DNA of 64,000 bases from Henckelia pumila (GCF_033568475.1 NW_027331831.1:3100001-3164000); one strand, 5' to 3'; positions 20,921 through 32,810 are shown, counted from the stretch's first letter. Translations and numbers: made by a program. Notes: generated by a model not told the origin, from the sequence alone.

Positions 20921-23775
20921 TGTAACACCCGGTATTTTTAATTACATAAATCCGCCTGCATAATTAGGATTTTTAATTATTTAAATTTATGATTTATGGG
21001 TTAAATAATTATGTGAATTATTTATGCATGATTTAATTTATTTTTAAGCATTTAACCCATAATTAGTGATTTATATGATTTTTTAGTATTTTTATTATTT
21101 AATCGCGTAGACGGGACCGTGGACGGACGAGATGACAACTTTCTAGCCAAATTATTTTATGAGCCTTTTTGGAGCCTTAAAATATTATTTTGAGTTTTAT
21201 TATCCCAAAATTTTAAGTATTTAATTTTATTTAATTTTAGGGAGTCATTTTTATCCAAAATTAGTCAAAATATTGACTTTTTAATATTTTTAAAATTCCC
21301 CTAAATTAATATTTCGAGATTTTATTTATGTTATCAGTTTTTTTAAAAGTTTAATTAGGAGTTAAGTTATATTTTTAATATTTAAGACCTTTTTATATTT
21401 AATTATTTAACCTATATTCTAATTAACCTAAAAATAAAACCTATTCTACCTAAAACAACTAGCCGATCTCTTCTTCCTCCCATCAGCCGTCACCTCCATC
21501 TCCTTATTCACCAAACCAACCTCCAAGAACACCATAGCCATTATTTCGAAGGTTCCAAGCAGGCTAAGGCATCCCGTCGTCGCCCCGTCGTCCCGAAGCC
21601 CGTCGTACACGCTTCTAGCTCTATAAATCGGTGTTAAGGCATGTTTTTCTCCACTTTTCAAACCTATATCAGTATATGTATGCGTGTGGGTGTGTAACAT
21701 CAGAATCGATATATTTGACAACAAGCTTTTCGATTTTTCCTCCTAAATTGCTCTTGGTTTGGACTTTGGTGTTTGCATGCTCACGTTTTCATGTCCATGG
21801 CTAGGTGGGCTGCTGGTCCACGGTTAGAGGGGTCCCTTGAGGTCCCTTGGGTCGAGTCAGGTCGGGGCTGGAGGCTAAGGAAGAAGGGAAACGAAGCCTT
21901 TCCTTTCTGAAGCTTCTGTCGAGCAGTTTAGGGTTCTGGGGAAGAAGGCTGAGATCTTTTTCCTCAGGCCACTATTTAGGGTAAGGTCGGTTGGGTTAGA
22001 ACCCCATTTGAGTTTTCTAAGTTTTTGCAGAAGGTTGCATGGGCTTTCGTGGTCGGAGCTTCGAGGACGAAGGGTTTTCCCGCAGCTGCTCGGGTCTGCG
22101 CGACAGTGCAGAAGGGCCGGGTTGCAGGGCTTCGTTCTCACTCCATAGTCGACGGTTTGGGCTGATTCTTGGCTTGTTAGAAAGGTCTAGATGTGGGCTA
22201 GGTCCTAGGGGTGGTTCTCCGGCCGGTGGGTGGCCGGAGCATGGCGGCCGCCGGCGTTCTTTGCAACTGCTCGTGGCCGCAGCAGTGCAGGGAAGAGGGT
22301 GATCGAGTTGGGGCTTTGGGGGCTGATCCGGGTCGGGTCAAGGGCCTGGGTCGGGTTTAGGAAGTAGTGGGTCAAGTCGGGTGGGTTCGGGTCCGGGTTT
22401 GGTGGGCCGGGCTCGAGTCTTTTTATTTTTAAAATATTTTATGAATTAATGGGTTTTTGAGGCAATTTAATTGAAATAAAATTATTTGGACTCCCAAATA
22501 ATTTTATTTGGACTTTTAAAATTTTAATTAAGTTAGTCCATAAATTTTATGGGCTTTTGGGCCCATGAAAGTTATTGGGCCAGTCTTTGGGTTTTTGGGC
22601 CCAATGGGCCAGTTTAAGAGTTATTGGGCTTAGTGTAATTTTAATGGGTTTAATTAATTTAATTGGGCTTAGATTAATTAATTGGGCTTAAAGTTTAAGA
22701 TATTGGGCTTAAGTATGTTAATGGGCCAGATTTAAGTTAATGGGCTTGAGTGTAGGGCCAGCAGTCCAGGACCATCCATGAGAAAATTGCATGTGTCCTG
22801 ATTATATATTTAATTATTTTTATGCATTTAAGTTATTTTAATATTTATATGTTAGTAAGAAAATTAAATTAAATATATATGAAGGACACACAATTTATTT
22901 AAGTACATGCATTCATGAAATCAATTTTTATGCTATGATTTAATTTCTATGGTTGAGCAAATAAAATATTTTAGGTGGAAATTGAAGTAGTGTGGCCATT
23001 TATGTATGGGCAGTTTCTGCCATTTATGTATGGGCAGTTTTCTGCCATTTATGTATGGGTGGTTCGCCACCAGCCTCGTACGATGGTTCTTAGACTGATC
23101 AGTCGCACTATGGGTCACACTTACGGATAGGACCATTCGATGTTCAGAAAATAAATGCTCAACAACTTATGTATGTATGATATTATGTATGTTATGTATG
23201 GTTATCTATGTAAGTTATGTTATGTAATTTTTAAGCATGCTCATTCATGTATATGTATGTATTAGTATTAAATTGTTTTAAATTATTTTGAACCCTTGTT
23301 AGTATGCATGTTGGGCCTCTAGGCTCACTACACTGATATGGTGCAGGTGAGTACGTAGAGGAGCAGGTTACTCCTACCGGTGGTGAGGACGTATGAGCAG
23401 CGCTGCAGTAGCCCCGTGACCGTGACAGCTTCTGAGTCACCGTGCATGATGTCATGTGAAACATTTTATTATATTTTTAGTGGTTGAGGTTTATGGGAAT
23501 ATTTTATTAAATGTTTTAGTGCATGCACATATTTTATTTATTTTATTTATGCAGTATATTTTTAATTATAGGGTTGACTCAGTTGTTTATTTATTTTAAA
23601 GAATGCATTTTATTTAAGTATTTAAATTGTTTATTTATGAAATCATGAGTTTATTTTGGGTATTTTATTTGGTGCATATATGTATGGGCATATATGTACT
23701 TACTTTTATTTAGTAGTATAAAAAAAAAAAAAAATTTTCCGCATATTTATTTATTAGAGAATTAGGGTCGTTTCA
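20921..23775 (+). repeat. 5' LTR of gypsy B
   Basis: It starts TGTAACACCCGG and ends GTCGTTTCA. It contains a run of TTGGGCTTA-like words (22555-22750) and three tandem copies of CATTTATGTATGGGCAG (22997-23060). Open frames within it, on either strand, are not conserved genes. Confidence 0.95.
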
Positions 23776-23777
23776 GT

Positions 23778-23789
23778 TGGTATCAGAGC
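23778..23789 (+). other. Primer-binding site of gypsy B (initiator tRNA-Met)
   Basis: TGGTATCAGAGC lies two bases after the 5' LTR. Confidence 0.88.
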
Positions 23790-23961
23790 ACGGTCCTTGG
23801 AGGGGTCACTACTGCTATGCGAGCTCAGAAATCCACGCTACCGGTCTGTAAGTTTTAATGTTTATAGTATGATTTAAATTTCTAGAATTTAAGTTAGCAT
23901 TAATTTTAAACCACTTAGTTATGCATGGCGATTTACGTAAAGAAATATGGGGTGATGCAAT

Positions 23962-24568
23962 ATGCCTCGGAGACGAGTAGTCCTTAGGGGTGAAATTGGG
24001 TAAATTAAGATTTTGGTGCAGCTACTTGGAAATATTTTCTGCGTGCAGGGAGAATTCTAGTAGGAGGAAATTCCACGTGTGCGTTGCTGGATTCAGGAGC
24101 CACGCATTCGTTTATCTCCCGGGATTTTATCAGACGGATAGGCATTTCACCGGAGGTTGTAGACAGTGGTTACGATGTTACCATGCCATCCGGACAGATT
24201 ATCACTACCACTAGTGTCATCAGGATCTGGAATTGGAGTTGCAGGGACACTCCATTCGAGCAGATCTAGTGGTTCTTCCATTGACTGGGTTTGACTTGAT
24301 TTTGGGTATGGACTGGCTATCAGTTAATGGAGCTTCGATTGATTTCCGACGTAGGACAGTGTCAGTGAAGCCAACAGGAGGTGAGATGTTTACTTTCTTT
24401 GCATCTCAGTCTAGCAGTATTCCTCAGATGATATCACTGGTTCGTGCGAGGAAACTGTTGCGCCATGGATGTCAGGGTTTTCTTGCTAGTGTGGTCACTA
24501 CCTCAGATATTTCTAGCAGATCTTTATCAGATATAGAGGTGGTACGTGACTATCCAGATGTTTTCTGA
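23962..24568 (+). pseudogene. Gypsy B gag start and protease remnant
   Basis: A gag-like start, MPRRRVVLRG, at 23962 meets a stop after 13 codons. Almost all of gag, including its zinc knuckle, is absent. Sequence resumes just before the protease, which keeps the motif LDSGATHSFIS (about 24084-24120). A one-base-class frameshift lies at about 24220-24233 and another at about 24565 at the join to reverse transcriptase. The protease is therefore not made in frame with RT from this copy. Confidence 0.8.
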
Positions 24569-27419
24569 CGATGTTGCAGGAGTTCCACCCGTGAGAGAGG
24601 TGGAGTTCAGTATTGAGTTGTTGCCGGATACTGTGCCTATCTCTAAGGCACCGTATCGACTTGCTCCTACAGAGATGAGAGAGTTGAAGGAGCAGATTCA
24701 GGAGCTGTTGGAGAAGGGCTTTGTTCGCCCTAGCTTTTCTCCATGGGGAGCTCCAGTGTTGTTTGTGAAGAAGAAGGACGGCAGCATGAGATTGTGCATT
24801 GACTACCGAGAGCTCAACAGAGTCACAGTGAAGAATAAGTATCCACTACCGAGGATAGAGGATTTATTCGATCAGTTGCAGGGAGCTTCGGTATTCTCCG
24901 AGATCGATCTGCGATCTGGTTACCATCAGCTGAGAGTCAGAGGTTCAGACGTGTCTAAGACTGCCTTTAGGACACGATATGGACACTATGAGTTCTTGGT
25001 GATGCCCTTTGGGTTGACCAATGCTCCAGCAGTTTTTATGGATCTCATGCATCGTGTCTTCCAGCCGTATCTAGATCAGTTTGTCATTGTATTCATTGAT
25101 GACATATTGATCTACTCGAGGAGTATTGAGGAGCATACACAGCATTTGCATACAGCCTTGCAGACTTTGAGGGAGCATCGACTGTTTGCAAAGTTCAGTA
25201 AGTGTGAGTTTTGGTTGGAGCAGGTGGCGTTTCTAGGCCACATTATTTCTAGAGATGGGATTGCAGTGGATCAGTCCAAGGTGCAGGCAGTGAGGGATTG
25301 GGGGATTCCAAAGAATGCTTCGGAGATTCGTAGCTTCTTGGGTTTAGCAGGATACTATAGGAAGTTCATCAAGGGTTTTTCCTCTATTGCAGTACCCTTG
25401 ACTTCCTTAACCAAGAAGAACGCGAAGTATAGTTGGAGTCCAGATTGTCAGAGGAGCTTTGATCAGCTGAAGGATGCACTTACTACAGCACCTGTGTTAG
25501 CTATGACAGTGCCACATGAGGAGTTAGTGGTGTACACCGACGCGTCCAAACTTGGGTTGGGCGCAGTACTTATGCAGTGTGGCAGAGTTATCGCATATGC
25601 GTCGCGACAGTTGAAGATTCATGAGCAGAACTATCCGACGCATGATTTGGAGCTTGCAGCAGTGGTATTCGCGTTGAAAATCTGGAGGCACTATCTTTAC
25701 GGCGAGAAGTGCAAGATTTTCACCGACCACAAGAGCCTCAAATACTTCTTCACCCAGAAGAAGTTGAGCATGAGGCAGCGCAGATGGCTTGAGCTTGTTA
25801 AGGACTACGACTGTGACATTAGCTACCATCCGGGTAAGGCTAATGTAGTGGCAGATGCTTTGAGTCGAAAGTCGTCAGTGGTATCATGTTTGACTGCACA
25901 GTTACCACTACAGACCGAGATTCAGAGATTTGGTTTGGAGTGCTATCCGAGGGTCCATGCACCGAGTTTGTCAGTGTTGACGGTGCAGCCAGTGTTGAGA
26001 GATCGGATTAGAGAGGGACAGTCCACTGATGAGGAGCTACAGCGATGGAGACAGAGAGATGAGGCCAGAGGTAATCTCTTGTATACAGTGGAGGATGGCA
26101 TCGTTCAGTACCGTGGGAGGATGTGGGTACCGAACGTTGATCAGTTGAGAGCCGAGATTCTAGCAGAGGCTCATGCATCTCCGTACTCCATTCACCCCGG
26201 AAGTACGAAGATGTACCGAGGCTTACAGTTATCGTATTGGTGGCCCGGGATGAAGAGTGACATCGGGAGAGTGGTGTCAGAGTGCTTGACTTGTCAGCAA
26301 GTCAAAGCAGAGCATCAGTGTCCAGCAGGACTTCTTAGACCTCTCCCTATTCCGGAATGGAAGTGGGAGAATATTACGATGGACTTTGTGGTTGGCTTAC
26401 CGAGGAGTACCAGAGGGTGTACAGCGATTTGGGTGATTGTGGATAGACTCACCAAGTCAGCTCATTTCTTGCCGGTAAGGACTACTTACACTTTGACACA
26501 GTATGCAGAGCTTTACATCAGAGAGATTGTTAGACTGCATGGCATACCAGTGTCTATCGTGTCAGACAGAGATCCGAGGTTCACCTCAGCGTTTTGGAAG
26601 AGTCTGCACACAGCTTTGGGGACTAGACTCTTGTTCAGTACAGCTTTTCATCCCCAGACAGATGGACAGTCCGAGAGAGTGATCCAGGTTCTCGAGGATC
26701 TTCTGAGAGCTTGTGTCATCGATTTTCGAGGATCTTGGGAGACTAGACTGCCATTAGTGGAGTTTACCTATAACAACAGCTTTCAGTCGTCTATAGGTAT
26801 GGCTCCATATGCAGCACTTTATGGGAGGAGATGCATATCTCCGGTGCATTGGGATGAGGTTGGTGAGCGGATTTTGTTGGGTCCGGAGATTGTGCAGCAG
26901 ACAGCTGACATTGTGACGCAGATTCGAGATAGGATGAGGACTGCGCAGAGTCGGCAGAAAAGTTATGCAGATGCCAGACGACGCGATTTGGAGTTCGCGG
27001 TAGGTGATCACGTATTCTTGAAGGTGTCACCTATGAAGGGAGTAGCGCATTTTGGGCGGAGAGGCAAGCTTAATCCGAGATACATAGGGCCATTCGAGAT
27101 CTTGGAGCGAGTTGGCACGTTGGCCTATCGTTTAGCTCTACCTCCAGGGCTAGCGGCAGTGCACAACGTTTTCCATGTATCCATGCTTCGGAGATATGTC
27201 TCCAATCCGTCGCATGTATTGGATTTCGAGCCCTTACAGTTGCCACCAGATCTTGTATACGAGGAGAGACCAGTGCGGATCTTGGCTAGAGAGGAGCGGA
27301 GGCTTAGGACGCGGGTCATACCGATGGTCAGAGTCCAGTGGCTGAATCACTCGGAGGAGGAAGCTACTTGGGAGACCGAGGAGGATATGAGGACTCGCTA
27401 CCCGGAGTTGTTCGGGTAA
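24546..27419 (+). CDS. Gypsy B reverse transcriptase-RNase H-integrase-chromodomain open frame
   Basis: A single open frame of 957 residues covers most of pol. RT motifs include [28 protein letters not shown] and the catalytic FIDD (near 25097-25108). RNase H keeps YTDAS and DHKSLKY. Integrase shows the HHCC finger (H...H-CLTC), then the DDE core with MDF, VSDRD and GQSE. The tail has [13 protein letters not shown] and a chromodomain-like end ([14 protein letters not shown]). All catalytic residues seem intact. In intact relatives this is the 3' part of a gag-pol fusion. Here it follows frameshifts, so the ATG at 24546 is only the first Met of the open part and may not be used. Tekay/Del affiliation rests on motif style. 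Confidence 0.85.
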   Translation: MTIQMFSDDVAGVPPVREVEFSIELLPDTVPISKAPYRLAPTEMRELKEQIQELLEKGFVRPSFSPWGAPVLFVKKKDGSMRLCIDYRELNRVTVKNKYPLPRIEDLFDQLQGASVFSEIDLRSGYHQLRVRGSDVSKTAFRTRYGHYEFLVMPFGLTNAPAVFMDLMHRVFQPYLDQFVIVFIDDILIYSRSIEEHTQHLHTALQTLREHRLFAKFSKCEFWLEQVAFLGHIISRDGIAVDQSKVQAVRDWGIPKNASEIRSFLGLAGYYRKFIKGFSSIAVPLTSLTKKNAKYSWSPDCQRSFDQLKDALTTAPVLAMTVPHEELVVYTDASKLGLGAVLMQCGRVIAYASRQLKIHEQNYPTHDLELAAVVFALKIWRHYLYGEKCKIFTDHKSLKYFFTQKKLSMRQRRWLELVKDYDCDISYHPGKANVVADALSRKSSVVSCLTAQLPLQTEIQRFGLECYPRVHAPSLSVLTVQPVLRDRIREGQSTDEELQRWRQRDEARGNLLYTVEDGIVQYRGRMWVPNVDQLRAEILAEAHASPYSIHPGSTKMYRGLQLSYWWPGMKSDIGRVVSECLTCQQVKAEHQCPAGLLRPLPIPEWKWENITMDFVVGLPRSTRGCTAIWVIVDRLTKSAHFLPVRTTYTLTQYAELYIREIVRLHGIPVSIVSDRDPRFTSAFWKSLHTALGTRLLFSTAFHPQTDGQSERVIQVLEDLLRACVIDFRGSWETRLPLVEFTYNNSFQSSIGMAPYAALYGRRCISPVHWDEVGERILLGPEIVQQTADIVTQIRDRMRTAQSRQKSYADARRRDLEFAVGDHVFLKVSPMKGVAHFGRRGKLNPRYIGPFEILERVGTLAYRLALPPGLAAVHNVFHVSMLRRYVSNPSHVLDFEPLQLPPDLVYEERPVRILAREERRLRTRVIPMVRVQWLNHSEEEATWETEEDMRTRYPELFG

Positions 27420-27450
27420 GTACTTTAATTTCGAGGACGAAATTCAATTT

Positions 27451-27464
27451 AAGGGGGGGAGAAT
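27451..27464 (+). other. Polypurine tract of gypsy B
   Basis: AAGGGGGGGAGAAT lies directly before the 3' LTR at 27465. Confidence 0.85.
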
Positions 27465-30319
27465 TGTAACACCCGGTATTTTTAATTACATAAATCCGCC
27501 TGCATAATTAGGATTTTTAATTATTTAAATTTATGATTTATGGGTTAAATAATTATGTGAATTATTTATGCATGATTTAATTTATTTTTAAGCATTTAAC
27601 CCATAATTAGTGATTTATATGATTTTTTAGTATTTTTATTATTTAATCGCGTAGACGGGACCGTGGACGGACGAGATGACAACTTTCTAGCCAAATTATT
27701 TTATGAGCCTTTTTGGAGCCTTAAAATATTATTTTGAGTTTTATTATCCCAAAATTTTAAGTATTTAATTTTATTTAATTTTAGGGAGTCATTTTTATCC
27801 AAAATTAGTCAAAATATTGACTTTTTAATATTTTTAAAATTCCCCTAAATTAATATTTCGAGATTTTATTTATGTTATCAGTTTTTTTAAAAGTTTAATT
27901 AGGAGTTAAGTTATATTTTTAATATTTAAGACCTTTTTATATTTAATTATTTAACCTATATTCTAATTAACCTAAAAATAAAACCTATTCTACCTAAAAC
28001 AACTAGCCGATCTCTTCTTCCTCCCATCAGCCGTCACCTCCATCTCCTTATTCACCAAACCAACCTCCAAGAACACCATAGCCATTATTTCGAAGGTTCC
28101 AAGCAGGCTAAGGCATCCCGTCGTCGCCCCGTCGTCCCGAAGCCCGTCGTACACGCTTCTAGCTCTATAAATCGGTGTTAAGGCATGTTTTTCTCCACTT
28201 TTCAAACCTATATCAGTATATGTATGCGTGTGGGTGTGTAACATCAGAATCGATATATTTGACAACAAGCTTTTCGATTTTTCCTCCTAAATTGCTCTTG
28301 GTTTGGACTTTGGTGTTTGCATGCTCACGTTTTCATGTCCATGGCTAGGTGGGCTGCTGGTCCACGGTTAGAGGGGTCCCTTGAGGTCCCTTGGGTCGAG
28401 TCAGGTCGGGGCTGGAGGCTAAGGAAGAAGGGAAACGAAGCCTTTCCTTTCTGAAGCTTCTGTCGAGCAGTTTAGGGTTCTGGGGAAGAAGGCTGAGATC
28501 CTTTTCCTCAGGCCACTATTTAGGGTAAGGTCGGTTGGGTTAGAACCCCATTTGAGTTTTCTAAGTTTTTGCAGAAGTTTGCATGGGCTTTCGTGGTCGG
28601 AGCTTCGAGGACGAAGGGTTTTCCCGCAGCTGCTCGGGTCTGCGCGACAGTGCAGAAGGGCCGGGTTGCAGGGCTTCGTTCTCACTCCATAGTCGACGGT
28701 TTGGGCTGATTCTTGGCTTGTTAGAAAGGTCTAGATGTGGGCTAGGTCCTAGGGGTGGTTCTCCGGCCGGTGGGTGGCCGGAGCATGGCGGCCGCCGGCG
28801 TTCTTTGCAACTGCTCGTGGCCGCAGCAGTGCAGGGAAGAGGGTGATCGAGTTGGGGCTTTGGGGGCTGATCCGGGTCGGGTCAAGGGCCTGGGTCGGGT
28901 TTAGGAAGTAGTGGGTCAAGTCGGGTGGGTTCGGGTCCGGGTTTGGTGGGCCGGGCTCGAGTCTTTTTATTTTTAAAATATTTTATGAATTAATGGGTTT
29001 TTGAGGCAATTTAATTGAAATAAAATTATTTGGACTCCCAAATAATTTTATTTGGACTTTTAAAATTTTAATTAAGTTAGTCCATAAATTTTATGGGCTT
29101 TTGGGCCCATGAAAGTTATTGGGCCAGTCTTTGGGTTTTTGGGCCCAATGGGCCAGTTTAAGAGTTATTGGGCTTAGTGTAATTTTAATGGGTTTAATTA
29201 ATTTAATTGGGCTTAGATTAATTAATTGGGCTTAAAGTTTAAGATATTGGGCTTAAGTATGTTAATGGGCCAGATTTAAGTTAATGGGCTTGAGTGTAGG
29301 GCCAGCAGTCCAGGACCATCCATGAGAAAATTGCATGTGTCCTGATTATATATTTAATTATTTTTATGCATTTAAGTTATTTTAATATTTATATGTTAGT
29401 AAGAAAATTAAATTAAATATATATGAAGGACACACAATTTATTTAAGTACATGCATTCATGAAATCAATTTTTATGCTATGATTTAATTTCTATGGTTGA
29501 GCAAATAAAATATTTTAGGTGGAAATTGAAGTAGTGTGGCCATTTATGTATGGGCAGTTTCTGCCATTTATGTATGGGCAGTTTTCTGCCATTTATGTAT
29601 GGGTGGTTCGCCACCAGCCTCGTACGATGGTTCTTAGACTGATCAGTCGCACTATGGGTCACACTTACGGATAGGACCATTCGATGTTCAGAAAATAAAT
29701 GCTCAACAACTTATGTATGTATGATATTATGTATGTTATGTATGGTTATCTATGTAAGTTATGTTATGTAATTTTTAAGCATGCTCATTCATGTATATGT
29801 ATGTATTAGTATTAAATTGTTTTAAATTATTTTGAACCCTTGTTAGTATGCATGTTGGGCCTCTAGGTTCACTACACTGATATGGTGCAGGTGAGTACGT
29901 AGAGGAGCAGGTTACTCCTACCGGTGGTGAGGACGTATGAGCAGCGCTGCAGTAGCCCCGTGACCGTGACAGCTTCTGAGTCACCGTGCATGATGTCATG
30001 TGAAACATTTTATTATATTTTTAGTGGTTGAGGTTTATGGGAATATTTTATTAAATGTTTTAGTGCATGCACATATTTTATTTATTTTATTTATGCAGTA
30101 TATTTTTAATTATAGGGTTGACTCAGTTGTTTATTTATTTTAAAGAATGCATTTTATTTAAGTATTTAAATTGTTTATTTATGAAATCATGAGTTTATTT
30201 TGGGTATTTTATTTGGTGCATATATGTATGGGCATATATGTACTTACTTTTATTTAGTAGTATAAAAAAAAAAAAAAAATTTCCGCATATTTATTTATTA
30301 GAGAATTAGGGTCGTTTCA
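27465..30319 (+). repeat. 3' LTR of gypsy B
   Basis: 2855 bp, the same length as the 5' LTR and nearly identical to it. Confidence 0.95.
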
Positions 30320-30324
30320 GCGCT
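30320..30324. repeat. Target-site duplication (GCGCT) of gypsy B, right
   Basis: Matches 20916-20920. Confidence 0.92.
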
Positions 30325-31481
30325 AACGCCCAGTACATAGACATGAGTACACGTAAATATATGATGCATGCAACATGATGACTGGTAACGGGTCATCTGA
30401 AAAGTCATGCTCAGAATCGGCGCCACATGAGTGCTGCCACCACACGGATCAACCTCTGGGTGCAACCACACTCGTCTAGTACACCAGAGTAGACAGACAT
30501 AAATGCCCCCGCCGTCGCAGTACTCTCAGTGACAGACTATCGAGTATAGAGCTAAGCGGCTCTATAGTCAGGTATAACAAGGTATAGGCTCAACGTGTAT
30601 ATGCACATGACATATGAATATAGAAAGCGATAAATCATATCTCATGCCATATAATAATGCCAAATAAATGCAACATATAAACATGTATACTCGCTGGCAA
30701 TCTCAGTCAATGTGTACGTACCTCTAGGCAAGTTCAAGTATAGTAGATCCTAGGTTCCAAGCCTATATTCAAAAGTTCACCGTATCACTACACAAGTTCT
30801 ATAAGCCTTAACTAAGCTAATAAGTACTCCCAAAACTTAAATAGATTCCCGAACCATACCTTCGTCCGTAGTTAGCCTTTTGGAGACGCTAGTCCCGGAT
30901 GACTATAACCACAACTTGGTTATTCCAGAACCTCTATTATAACCGATAGGGCCCTCAAGTGTATAACTCACACTATATAACTGAAGAAGGAAGCTCGAAA
31001 ATTCGTATTTCAAAATGAAATCGAACGAGCCCTATTTATAGGAAAATTTCCGGACGAGTTCGGGTCCTCCGAAGCTGAGTTCGGATCCTCCGTTCCAACT
31101 CACTGTCTGCATGCGAGACACGTCGAGTTTGGACCGTCCGAACGTCTCTTCGGGTCGTCCGAAGTGGCCTAAATCCAACACTTGTCAAAACACCATGCTG
31201 AGTAATCCTGCTTGCTTGGCACAAGGGAGTTCGGGCCGTCCGAAGTCCTCTTCGGATCGTCCGAACGTGCCTTAACTCCGAAGTCAACAAGCTCACCTTC
31301 GGAGCCCCCGGTGGTCGAGTTCGGGCCGTCCGAAGTCCTCTTCGGATCGTCCGAACTAACTCAGACAATGAAATTTCATTTCTTGCTTCTAAAGTCCGAT
31401 TAAATCCCAGAATTGGTTAATTACCAACCCTTAATCATGGTTAACATATTATTATCTTAAAATGAGGTCTGGGTTACTACA
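30325..31481 (-). repeat. 5' LTR of gypsy A, second part
   Basis: It continues the LTR that stops at 20920. The two parts sum to 1491 bp against 1490 bp for the other LTR, with about 34 differences in this part. It holds the palindromic motif cluster (31050-31360) and a TATA box at 31031-31042. Confidence 0.92.
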
Positions 31482-31486
31482 AAACA
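31482..31486. repeat. Target-site duplication (AAACA) of gypsy A, right
   Basis: Matches 14413-14417. Confidence 0.85.
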
Positions 31487-31690
31487 TCACCGTGATCACC
31501 CCTAAATATAATAATATATCAAGATAAAGAATACTTATTATTTTACAAATTAATTAATTAAGTAATGAAAAGGGAAAAACAAATAAAAAAAAAAGTGGAT
31601 TTGGCATCTAAAGACATAAGAAGTACTGATAATAAATAAATTATAACTGACTAAACGGAACTGTTTTATTCTCAATATATATATATATAT

Positions 31691-31846
31691 AGAGTTTCTT
31701 TCAAGTGCCCACCTATAATGTCCACCAATGATGTGATACTATTCTATTGGACCTACAATTTATCACATCTTTATCACATACAATAGAATAGTGTCACATC
31801 ATTGGTGGGCATGGTGATGAGCATGGTAAGTGGACAATTGAGAAAA

Positions 31847-31850
<4 letters not shown>
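31691..31850. mobile_element. Foldback MITE, family M1, inside a (TA)n tract
   Basis: A 160-bp inverted-repeat element reads AGAGTTTCTTTCAAGTGCCCACC at the left and a GTGGACAATTGAGAAAAACT-type right end. Internal arms are CACCAATGATGTG and CACATCATTGGTG. It is flanked by (TA)n on both sides (31671-31690 and 31852-31897). A close relative sits at 48439-48598, also between TA tracts. Insertion into TA microsatellites is the habit of Micron-type MITEs. Confidence 0.75.

Positions 31851-31851
<1 letters not shown>

Positions 31852-31897
<46 letters not shown>
31852..31897. repeat. (TA)n microsatellite
   Basis: About 23 TA units adjoin the M1 MITE and are probably length-variable. Confidence 0.9.
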
Positions 31898-31902
<5 letters not shown>

Positions 31903-32146
31903 TGTGGACCTGTGGGGCATAAGATCCCAACTTGTCACCTATTTATCTCCATTTGTTTAAGCATAGCAATTTTTGTTTTTGTTTTAAAATGGTAAATAGA
32001 GACTTATTAATTATAATTATATAAAATGTCAGAGAAGTCTTCCCAAAAAAAAAAATTTCAGAGAAGCGTGTCGCGTCAACGAACCAAGTTTTCAATAGCT
32101 TCCATATCGGTCTATCAGGTGGGTCGATATTATCATGTAAATAGTT

Positions 32147-32459
32147 GGGAAAATTGCTTTTTTGGTCCTGTATGTTTGTCACTTTGCGATTTTGGTCCTT
32201 TATATTTTCAGATTGCAGTTTTAGTCCGCTATCTTTATTTTTTTGGCAATTTTAGTCCTTTTTCCGATGTGGCGCTGACGTGGCACAAATTCAATGCTGA
32301 TGTGGAGCTGACGTGTACAGTGCCACGTCAGCATTTTCGAAGAAAAAGGACCGAAATTGCCAAAAATCGAAACATACAGGACTAAAACTGAAATGTGAAA
32401 ACATAAAGGACCAAAATCGCAAAGTGACAAACATACAAGACTAAATTTGCAATTTTCCC
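32147..32459. mobile_element. Foldback MITE, family M2, copy 1
   Basis: The ends GGGAAAATTGC and GCAATTTTCCC are perfect inverted repeats, and the arms pair almost over their whole length (TTTGGTCC / GGACCAAA, CTGACGTGG / CCACGTCAG). It is flanked by TAAATAGT (32138-32145 and 32460-32467), an 8-bp target duplication. Copies 2 and 3 lie in intron 1 of the O-methyltransferase gene. Confidence 0.85.
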
Positions 32460-32496
32460 TAAATAGTATCCAAACTTTTAATCCAAACACAATATA

Positions 32497-32810
32497 TAAA
32501 AGAGTCATATGTAAAAATAAAAAATAAAAATAAAAAATCCTAATATAGCCCTTTTATAACCATTGAAATATCACTTGGATTACTACTTGCATAATATATA
32601 GATCAACATATGTAAAAAAATGTTAGCGTTAAAAATCTCTAAAAATTCAGTAAAAGAGTCATATGTAAAAACAAAAAAACAAAACAAAAACAAAACATCC
32701 TAATATAGCCCTTTTATAACCATTGAAATAACACTTGGATTACTACTTGCATAATATATAGATCAACATATGTAAAAAAATGTTAGCGTTAAAAATCTCT
32801 AAAAATTCAG
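32497..32810. repeat. Direct tandem duplication (about 154 and 160 bp)
   Basis: 32497-32650 and 32651-32810 are nearly identical, from TAAAAGAGTCATATGTAAAA to AAAAATCTCTAAAAATTCAG. They differ mostly in an A-rich spacer (AAATAAAAAT against AAACAAAAAC). It ends about 625 bp upstream of the O-methyltransferase ATG. Confidence 0.9.

Larger units (their letters stand above)
20921..30319 (+). mobile_element. Ty3/gypsy element B (Tekay/Del-like chromovirus), plus strand, very recent
   Basis: It has two LTRs of 2855 bp each, a primer-binding site, an internal region of 3689 bp, a polypurine tract and GCGCT duplications. The LTRs are almost identical: four substitutions were found by eye (near 21959/28501, 22033/28577, 23329/29867 and in the A-run near 23735/30279). 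At 1.3e-8 per site per year this would be about 50,000 years. The internal region is short because nearly all of gag is missing, although RT through integrase is open. It interrupts the LTR of gypsy A. Confidence 0.95.
14418..31481 (-). mobile_element. Ty3/gypsy element A (Tekay/Del-like chromovirus), minus strand, interrupted by element B
   Basis: Full-length structure on the minus strand: LTR of 1490-1491 bp at each end, tRNA-Met primer site at 20571-20582, gag-protease-RT-RNase H-integrase in gypsy order, and a polypurine tract at 15908-15922. A perfect AAACA duplication flanks the whole. The 5' LTR on the minus strand is split by element B into 20587-20920 and 30325-31481. The two LTRs differ by roughly 40 bases by eye (about 2.8%), which is on the order of 1 million years if a grass rate of 1.3e-8 per site per year applied. 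The polyprotein is broken. Confidence 0.93.
13483..31504. mobile_element. Non-autonomous hAT-like element, host of the nested gypsy insertions
   Basis: The left end TAGGGCTGATCA and the right end TGATCACCCCTA form imperfect terminal inverted repeats. Subterminal regions repeat AACCG-type words (ACCGAACCG, AAACCGTCC, AACCGC), as hAT elements often do, and no transposase is present. Its own sequence is 13483-14417 plus 31487-31504, about 950 bp; the rest is the inserted gypsy A. No clear 8-bp duplication is visible at its borders. Confidence 0.5.

Noticed and set aside
22039-22302. Open frame rich in Gly/Arg in the LTR (also at 28583)
   Set aside because: It is a GC-rich LTR leader with no conserved motif, and codons decay in the solo LTR.
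22997-23062. CRISPR-like direct repeats
   Set aside because: They are head-to-tail 24-bp tandem repeats without spacers inside a plant LTR.
22933-23464. Antisense open frames inside LTR B (and the similar frame at 10906 in the solo LTR)
   Set aside because: They recur only because the LTR recurs, lie partly on simple repeats, and show no protein family features.
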